DNA from: Treponema sp.
Lineage (GTDB): Bacteria; Spirochaetota; Spirochaetia; Treponematales; Treponemataceae
Direction: 5' to 3'
DNA length: 64,000 bases
NCBI GenBank assembly: GCA_017962965.1
Contig: JAGCUI010000048.1
Location: forward strand, 1-64,000
The notes under the pieces: model-generated
Seen by the model: the letters and a program-made list of their open reading frames with translations, nothing else
Told to the model about the DNA's origin: nothing
The model's database searches: none
Position numbers and translations under genes: made by a program
Part shown: positions 58,184 through 64,000 of the stretch, piece after piece
Layout: each line of letters starts with the position of its first letter
Numbering within the stretch: the first letter of the stretch is position 1

Positions 58184-59079
58184 CTTCTTGGAGCCTTTGC
58201 AGGATCTATTGGCTGTCCGTTCTGGAAAACCATGAGCGTAATCTGAGACTTCTTGCTGATAGGATCTACACCTACTGTACCAAGAGAAGTTCCAAATACA
58301 GCATAATCACCTTTTTTAACACTAATAGAACCAAGACCCGCATAAGCATAAATAATTCCTGTTTTAGACTGAATGAATAAAATCTGTCCGTAACCTCTGT
58401 AAACACCAACATACATTACAGAACCTTCGCGGATACAGGTTACAGTTTCATCCTTCTGAGCCGAAAGCTGAACACCATTTACCTTTCCCTTTACAGTTGT
58501 TACCTTAGGATTTTTTACAGGCCAGATTGTCGAGCTGTCTGCATTTACAGTTGAGCCGTATGTTCTTGTATCAGGTGGATTTGCTGAAACAGTCGGTGTT
58601 GTAGTTGTTGTAGAAGTTTTTGTTGTTGCAACGGCAGTCTGTTTTGTACCGTCATAAATCATAACCTTCTGACCAACCTTAATAACTGTGTTGTTATCAA
58701 ATTTATTCAAAGCCATGAGCTCGCTAACTGTCATTCCGCTTTTTTTTGCAATTCCGTATAAAGTATCACCTTTTTGAACTACATAAGTTTTTGTAGCCTT
58801 TGATTCAGTTTTTGTTTCTGTTTTTACTGCCTTTGAATTAAGGGAAACAGCATTGTTTAAGTCTGCAGTAGGAATGATTAAAACCTGACCTACCTTGATT
58901 ACATCATTTTCAGAAAGATTATTTGCAGCCCTGAGTTCAGCCACAGTAATCTGATATTTTTTACTGATTGAGTATAATGTATCGCCCTTATTAACCTTGT
59001 ACTTGCTGTCTGCAAAACAGATTGTAGAAACGAGTAAAAAACTTAATGTCAAAATAACTGATTTTGGTGATAATTTCAT
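58180..59079 (-). CDS. LysM protein with degenerate LytM (M23) domain
   Basis: 299 residues: a signal peptide (about 1-23), two LysM wall-binding repeats (YKVNKGDTLYSISKKYQI at about 27-44; YVVQKGDTLYGIAKKSGM at about 98-115), a Thr-rich linker, then a C-terminal LytM fold (about 185-297). The M23 zinc site is lost: GVQLSAQKD where HxGID should be, IIYAYAGLG for YxHL, and SQITLMVFQNGQPIDP for HLHFE. This is the pattern of NlpD/EnvC-like amidase activators, and an amidase is encoded at 6573-7616. Confidence 0.82.
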   Translation of the reverse strand: MKLSPKSVILTLSFLLVSTICFADSKYKVNKGDTLYSISKKYQITVAELRAANNLSENDVIKVGQVLIIPTADLNNAVSLNSKAVKTETKTESKATKTYVVQKGDTLYGIAKKSGMTVSELMALNKFDNNTVIKVGQKVMIYDGTKQTAVATTKTSTTTTTPTVSANPPDTRTYGSTVNADSSTIWPVKNPKVTTVKGKVNGVQLSAQKDETVTCIREGSVMYVGVYRGYGQILFIQSKTGIIYAYAGLGSISVKKGDYAVFGTSLGTVGVDPISKKSQITLMVFQNGQPIDPAKAPRS

Positions 59080-59123
59080 ACTTAATTTATCGGCAGAAAA
59101 TGATAAAAAAAATATAAAAAAAT

Positions 59124-60344
59124 CTATTGAATCATGCGGTGATAAAATTCGTTCACATCAATTCCGCTGATAATTTCACCTTTTTTATAATGATTAAGAA
59201 TACCTTCCCTTCCCTCGGTTAAGTGATAAGAAGTAATTCCGTGTTTAATTGAAATGTCAGCTTCCATTAGGGCCGAAAGATGATCGCAGATTCGAACAAG
59301 GCGGCCGTCCACAGGATTAAATTTTTCATCATTATATTTTGAGTTTAATTCATCATAAGAAACATGAACAACCTTGCCCTTACTGTCTGTAATTCTGTCT
59401 GAAAATTCATCTGAAGTAAAATACATAACTTCATTACAAAAAGATTTATCCATAAAAGGAACAAGCTCTTTATTTACAATTTCGTCTTCAATCTTTTTTA
59501 CAATCTTTGGTAAATCGTCTGTGGCCTGCTTTACAGGAGAGATAATGTCGCGGGTAACAGATTCAGGTAAGTCGTGGAAAAGTGCACTGAAAAAATTATT
59601 AATCACACGTTTTTCGCACATATTTGGATTTGATTCACGACCCAAAAGAAGAGTCATAACGGCAACATAAAAACAGTGGCCTAAAACAGAAGTCTGAGGA
59701 ATGCGCGGAGTCTGGTTCCATCTTGTCTGAAATCTAAGCTGTTCAATCTTTAAAATAAAATCAAAATCCTTCTGGTGTGTAATTAATTTCTGAAGTCCTT
59801 CTAAATCAAGATATGGCTGAATCTCGCGGTTAAGCTGATTTTGAATTGCAGAAAGTCTTTCTTTTTCATTTACAAGAGAAATCATTTCAAGCTCACGCAT
59901 GGTTGAATATTTATGAGCAGCACTGTAAACATGAAGTGAATTTTTAAAATCTTGAGGCAAAGAAAAAGAGCCTGCTTTCTGTCCGATATAAATCGTAAAC
60001 TTTGAAAAAAGCTCTTCGTCTGTAATAAGTGATTTATATTGATTTAAAACCCATTCATTAAGGCGCATGTATTCCTGAGGAAATTCGCGTTTTAACATCT
60101 GCTGAACGGGTGCTTTAATATCACAAAGAGCAATTTTTTTAAGAAGATCAAAAACAGACGCATAAATCATCCAGTTCCAGTCAATCTTCTTTCCGTTTTT
60201 TTCTTCGTATTTTCCGATTATATATGCCAGAATCATCTTTTCGCCGGCTTTATCCATTTCTACAAGTTCAAAAGGGCGTACAAGATCATTCCATCGCTGA
60301 ATGGAAAATCCTTCGAATATTTTGAGTGCTAATTTTTTATCCAT
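59124..60344 (-). CDS. HD-domain phosphohydrolase
   Basis: 406 residues. The HD motifs are H in GHCFYVAVMTLLLG, HD in FFSALFHDLPES and a late Asp in VRICDHLSALMEA, like YfbR-type HD domains that hydrolyse nucleotides. The first 180 residues are helical and unrecognised. Its ATG shares one base with the stop of the gene before it. Nucleotide pool cleaning is a reasonable guess, but other HD substrates cannot be excluded. Confidence 0.75.
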   Translation of the reverse strand: MDKKLALKIFEGFSIQRWNDLVRPFELVEMDKAGEKMILAYIIGKYEEKNGKKIDWNWMIYASVFDLLKKIALCDIKAPVQQMLKREFPQEYMRLNEWVLNQYKSLITDEELFSKFTIYIGQKAGSFSLPQDFKNSLHVYSAAHKYSTMRELEMISLVNEKERLSAIQNQLNREIQPYLDLEGLQKLITHQKDFDFILKIEQLRFQTRWNQTPRIPQTSVLGHCFYVAVMTLLLGRESNPNMCEKRVINNFFSALFHDLPESVTRDIISPVKQATDDLPKIVKKIEDEIVNKELVPFMDKSFCNEVMYFTSDEFSDRITDSKGKVVHVSYDELNSKYNDEKFNPVDGRLVRICDHLSALMEADISIKHGITSYHLTEGREGILNHYKKGEIISGIDVNEFYHRMIQ

Positions 60345-61147
60345 TAGTTGCTAAGACCTTTCTTCTGATCTGCATCCATCTTATCTTTCCAGACAACAGC
60401 CTTCTTTTTAACTTCTTCGGCCTGTTCTGAATTTCCAAGAACAACATAAAGTCTGCGCAGAGCAAGTAAGTATTTAATGGCATCACGCATATCATCAATA
60501 CGTCTTGTAGAAAGTTCGTATCGGTCTCGATAGCCTGTTGCAGCATTGTTCAATAATTTTTCAATCAAACGAATATATAAAACTGTTGGTTCGTAATTAT
60601 CAGAGCGAGGATCAAAATAATCCTTGGAAGCTTCCTTCATGTCTATAAGATTTTTTGCAACAGTTGTAAAGCGTCCTTCAAGTTCAACAAAAGACCACTT
60701 CCATTTACTGTTATCACCAAAGGCATCCTTAATAATTCTGATGGAAAGTCCAAGCTTACGGATAATCAAATATCTCTGCTGGATTCCCATAGAAGCAATT
60801 GTTGCCTGATTTTCGTTCAAATCATTATAAGGAACATCAATAAAGTTTGTTACTACATCTTCAAGATAGATAATCGCTTTATAAAGAATTTTACGTCCTT
60901 CGTTGAGCGCATCATTATTTTTCAAATCCATGAGCTTCATAGAAAGACTGTTCTGTACAACATAAAGCGATGAAACATAAATCATATCTTCACACAAGGA
61001 AAGCTTTTTCATGTTAAGATCTGCATCTTCCTTATGCATAGCATTGAGCATTGTTTTCTCTTTTTCAAGAGTCTGTGTAATTCTGTCTTTATAAGGTTGA
61101 ATCGCATTGTTAAATTCAAGTCTTGCTTCATCAGAAATCTTTGCCAT
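60344..61147 (-). CDS. Unknown conserved-looking helical protein
   Basis: 267 residues, almost all alpha-helical, no membrane span, signal peptide or known motif. The charged, regularly spaced sequence and the tight one-base overlaps with recN before it and the HD gene after it show a real gene in an operon. No function can be given; presence between recN and an HD protein hints at DNA or nucleotide metabolism. Confidence 0.65.
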   Translation of the reverse strand: MAKISDEARLEFNNAIQPYKDRITQTLEKEKTMLNAMHKEDADLNMKKLSLCEDMIYVSSLYVVQNSLSMKLMDLKNNDALNEGRKILYKAIIYLEDVVTNFIDVPYNDLNENQATIASMGIQQRYLIIRKLGLSIRIIKDAFGDNSKWKWSFVELEGRFTTVAKNLIDMKEASKDYFDPRSDNYEPTVLYIRLIEKLLNNAATGYRDRYELSTRRIDDMRDAIKYLLALRRLYVVLGNSEQAEEVKKKAVVWKDKMDADQKKGLSN

Positions 61148-62883
61148 TAAATGCCTCCGCTATATTTATTTAATAAAGTTCTTGCATGTTCCAGAGATTG
61201 AGATGTATCTGAGTCGCCGGAAAGCATACGGGCAATTTCTGTTACCCTTTCTTCACCACGCACTTCATGTACATTAGAAGAAGTAATGCCTCCTGAAACA
61301 GCTTTTTCAATCTTAATTTGATTATCGGCGTAAACTGCAATACTTGCAAGATGTGTAATACAAAATATTTGACGATTTTGAGCCAGCTTTCTCAAGTGAC
61401 TTCCAACCGCTACTGCTACTTCTCCACCGATACCAGTATCAATTTCATCAAAAATTAACGTTTCTACGCTGTCTGAATTAGCAAAAATAGTCTTTAAAGC
61501 AAGCATAACACGGGAAAGTTCACCACCGGAAGCGATTTTGGCAAGTGGCATCAAAGGTGAACCAGGGTTTGCGCTGATTAAGAATTCAACGTCGTCTATT
61601 CCATAAGGTCCGCATTTCTGTACAACCTCTGTACCTTCTTTTTCCTTAATGCTTACACCAAATTTAGTGCCGGCCATTCCAAGATTTGCAAGGATGGCAT
61701 CTACTTCCGAACCAAGTATTTTTGCTGTTTCCTTTCTCTTATTTGAAATAACAGATGCTCGCTGGAGTACTTCCCTTTCTATCTGTTTAATTTCCTGAGC
61801 AAGGATATCCTTTTTATTATTTCCGTCGCTGTTTTCTGCTACAAACTGCTGTGCTTCTTCATAATACTTAAACACTTCTGATAAAGGAGCGTTTACACTA
61901 GAAGCATATTTTTTCTTAAGATTAAAGATTAAAGAAAGTCTGTCCTGCACCTGCTGAAGGCGTGAAGGATCAAAAACAAGATTACGCTTATAGCCTTCAA
62001 ACTCATCAGAAATATCAGAAAGCTCATAAAAGGCTGATTCAATTCGCTCGTCCAGCTTTGAAACAGATTTATCCATTTCGCAAAGATGAGAGCTGGTTCT
62101 TCTAATTTTCTTTAATAAATCAATAACTGAATTTTCAGAAGAAAGCATGCCGTTAATTTCTTCTACGTCTGAATAAATCTTTTCAAAAGAAATCAACCTT
62201 GATTCTTCTTCCTCAAGAGTAATGTCTTCATCTTTTTTAAGCTTTGCATCAGATATTTCCTGAACCGCAAAACTCATCATTTCAAATTTCTTAACTCTTT
62301 CACTTTCAGACATCGAATACTGAGCCAAAAGTCTTCTTTTTTCAACTAAAACCGTAAAAAGCTTTTTAAACTCATTTACTTCATTTACAATGCCGGCCCT
62401 GCTGTCCAAAAACTTTCTGTGCTCTGGAACGCGCATCAAAGACTGATGTTCGTGCTGTCCGTGAATATCTACGAGAAATGCTGAAAACTGTGCTAAATCA
62501 CCGCGTGTAACAGGAGTATCATTAATCCATGCTCCGGACTTTCCTGTATCGCGGATAAAACGTCTTAAAAGGACGCGGTTATTTTCAATTTGAATACCGT
62601 GTGCTTCAAGCCATTCATATGCATTTTCAGCTTCTTCATCTTCCTTTAATTGTCTAACTTGTTTTGGAGGATTAATGCAAAAAACACCACTTACACTCGC
62701 TTCATTTTTACCGGCCCTGATTTGAGAAACCTCTGCCTTACCTCCAAGCAAAAACGAGAGTGCACCAATAAGAATGGATTTACCCGCACCTGTTTCGCCC
62801 GAAAGAACTGTAAAGCCCTTGTTAAATTCAAGATAATCAGATTCGATGAGAGCAAAATCCTTAACTGTCAATTCTTCAAGCAT
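61147..62883 (-). CDS. recN: DNA repair protein RecN
   Basis: 578 residues, an SMC-like ATPase: Walker A LSGETGAGKSILIGALSFLLGG near the N-terminus, coiled-coil arms in the middle, signature ASGGELSRVMLALK and Walker B LIFDEIDTGIGG near the C-terminus, and the FCITHLASIA switch region. It acts early in double-strand-break repair. The start ATG overlaps the nadK end by eight bases, the common bacterial nadK-recN pairing. Confidence 0.95.
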   Translation of the reverse strand: MLEELTVKDFALIESDYLEFNKGFTVLSGETGAGKSILIGALSFLLGGKAEVSQIRAGKNEASVSGVFCINPPKQVRQLKEDEEAENAYEWLEAHGIQIENNRVLLRRFIRDTGKSGAWINDTPVTRGDLAQFSAFLVDIHGQHEHQSLMRVPEHRKFLDSRAGIVNEVNEFKKLFTVLVEKRRLLAQYSMSESERVKKFEMMSFAVQEISDAKLKKDEDITLEEEESRLISFEKIYSDVEEINGMLSSENSVIDLLKKIRRTSSHLCEMDKSVSKLDERIESAFYELSDISDEFEGYKRNLVFDPSRLQQVQDRLSLIFNLKKKYASSVNAPLSEVFKYYEEAQQFVAENSDGNNKKDILAQEIKQIEREVLQRASVISNKRKETAKILGSEVDAILANLGMAGTKFGVSIKEKEGTEVVQKCGPYGIDDVEFLISANPGSPLMPLAKIASGGELSRVMLALKTIFANSDSVETLIFDEIDTGIGGEVAVAVGSHLRKLAQNRQIFCITHLASIAVYADNQIKIEKAVSGGITSSNVHEVRGEERVTEIARMLSGDSDTSQSLEHARTLLNKYSGGI

Positions 62884-63718
62884 GTGGCCCTCCTGTCCAG
62901 TTCAATTTTGAACGAAGTGTATTATAGTATTTTTCTTCTGTACTTGAAATCAATTTTACTTTTTTATCTAACTTAGTAATTTTTATTATATCACCGGCAT
63001 TAAGTGGAACGCCTTCCTGTCCGTCTACAATCATATTAATCTCTTTTGTTCTGCATGGCTGTACATTAATTTCAATCTCTTTTTCAGAATCCAGAACAAT
63101 CGGTCTTGAAGAAAGAGAGAATGAATTAATAGGAGTCATAACAAAAGCATCCAAAACAGGAACAACAATTGGACCGCCTGCAGAAGCTGAATACGCTGTA
63201 GAACCTGTAGATGTACTTATAATTACACCGTCGGATTTGAGATTACATAAAAGTAAATCATCATAATTTATATTCAAAGCCACTGTTCTGGCAGTATTTT
63301 TAGCACTGATAACAACTTCATTTAATCCAAGAACGTTTTGAATTATCTTTCCGTCTCTTATCAAAGCAGCTTTTATCATGCTTCGTTCCTGTATAGATGC
63401 ATTATTCTCTAAAAACGACTTCAATTCAGCTTTCCACACATCTGTTTCTACAGTTGCAAGAAAACCAAACTGACCAAGATTAACAGGGAATACAGGAATA
63501 TCAAACTCAACACAGTTACGAGCAGCGTAAAGAACAGTTCCGTCCCCGCCTAATGTTACAACAAAATCGTATCCATCAAACGGAGTGTTATCACAAAAAC
63601 CATCAAAGCTTAAAAAAGTAGCTTCAATGCCTTCTGCTTTAAGAAAAGAACCAATCTCTTTGGCAAGAACCATTGATTCGTCTTTTGCAATGTTTATAAC
63701 AATCAGAACTTTTTTCAT
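62876..63718 (-). CDS. nadK: NAD kinase
   Basis: 280 residues. Diagnostic motifs: TLGGDGTVL (GGDGT), LGQFGFLATV, LNEVVIS (NE), and TSTGSTAYSASAGGP. It phosphorylates NAD to NADP. It is followed by recN with eight bases of overlap and preceded at 18 bases by the aminotransferase-like gene. Confidence 0.95.
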   Translation of the reverse strand: MKKVLIVINIAKDESMVLAKEIGSFLKAEGIEATFLSFDGFCDNTPFDGYDFVVTLGGDGTVLYAARNCVEFDIPVFPVNLGQFGFLATVETDVWKAELKSFLENNASIQERSMIKAALIRDGKIIQNVLGLNEVVISAKNTARTVALNINYDDLLLCNLKSDGVIISTSTGSTAYSASAGGPIVVPVLDAFVMTPINSFSLSSRPIVLDSEKEIEINVQPCRTKEINMIVDGQEGVPLNAGDIIKITKLDKKVKLISSTEEKYYNTLRSKLNWTGGPHA

Positions 63719-63735
63719 TTACACCTTTATCAAAA

Positions 63736-64000
63736 TTATGGTAATGTTCCCAAAACTTTTGCAATCTTAGCAGCTTCTGCGTGAGTAAGGCGCGGATAAA
63801 GCGGAAAATGTGCACATCTTAAAAGTAAAGATTTTGCATGAATACATTTTTCAGACAGCTCATCGTTATAAGCAATTACACTATCTTTAAATGCAGGCTC
63901 TATCTCAATCTCCTTTCTTGCCGCATACTGTTTAACATCTTTAAAAGAACCATTCAGAATCAACGGGAACGAGCACATTGTAGAGCCCTCTTCCATCTCG
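63736..64000 (-). CDS. C-terminus of a probable DegT/DnrJ-family aminotransferase (cut by window edge)
   Basis: At least 86 residues; the true start lies beyond the window. The end of the protein (FPLILNGSFKDVKQYAARKEIEIEPAF, then LRCAHFPLYPRLTHAEAAKIAKVLGTLP) resembles the C-terminal part of sugar PLP-dependent aminotransferases, which end with a similar 'LPlyP.L....i..i...l' helix. The catalytic lysine region is off the edge, so the call is tentative. If right it would be another sugar-pathway gene. Confidence 0.45.
   Translation of the reverse strand, partial: EMEEGSTMCSFPLILNGSFKDVKQYAARKEIEIEPAFKDSVIAYNDELSEKCIHAKSLLLRCAHFPLYPRLTHAEAAKIAKVLGTLP

Overview
The window is from a spirochaete, most likely a host-associated Treponema. 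Lineage-marking genes point there: a FlaA flagellar sheath protein with signal peptide, a radical-SAM protein of the 'spiro-SPASM' type, many TPR proteins, bactofilin, and the class III cyclase and SpoIIE-type signalling genes common in treponemes. The DNA is AT-rich and densely packed. Stable RNA genes use clean TTGAC/TTGAA-N17-TATATT promoters. Nothing looks like a prophage, CRISPR array or intact insertion sequence.

Layout. 0-5 kb (minus): acyltransferase plsC, a DinG-type helicase with a JAMM domain fused in front, tRNA-Glu, and an alarmone synthetase with a TPR tail. 5-14 kb (minus): flaA, a GerMN lipid-side protein, a cell-wall amidase, then four genes that look like a sugar/glycan pathway (ATP-grasp ligase, a three-domain cytidylyltransferase/PseG-like/methyltransferase, a family-2-like glycosyltransferase, and spiro-SPASM). 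14-17.5 kb (plus): xseA-xseB-mutL. 17.5-24 kb: three TPR proteins (one ending in a dead Mrr-like nuclease fold), a phosphoesterase and a ParB-like protein. 24-27 kb (plus): a partner-switching module (SpoIIE phosphatase, STAS antagonist, HATPase kinase). 27.2-27.6 kb: tmRNA with an unusually long predicted tag. 27.6-35 kb (minus): one operon with two adenylate cyclases, a FecR-domain protein, a MATE exporter and Hsp33.

35-42 kb is the most coherent system. IorAB (indolepyruvate:ferredoxin oxidoreductase), a complete ECF transporter with a TrpP-like substrate component, and a phenylacetate-CoA-ligase-family enzyme sit together. All three promoters carry copies of one palindrome, TGTTACT-N6-AGTAACA, which I read as a shared operator. 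The simplest model is regulated uptake and oxidative fermentation of aromatic amino acids to aryl-acetates.

42-48 kb: thrS without a TGS domain, a lipoprotein, a cluster of repeats built from the 3' end of tRNA-Pro, tRNA-Pro itself, mtaB, a TPR protein, bactofilin and an RluA-family pseudouridine synthase. 48.8-54 kb: a transglutaminase-like protein, an HTH-PTS IIA fusion, a membrane beta-propeller, a degenerate LytM protein and mnmA. 54-64 kb: two phosphohexomutases, a DnaQ-like exonuclease, a LysM/degenerate-LytM protein, an HD protein, a spirochaete-type unknown, recN, nadK, and the cut end of a probable DegT-type aminotransferase.

All functional assignments come from reading motifs and context; no database search was possible.
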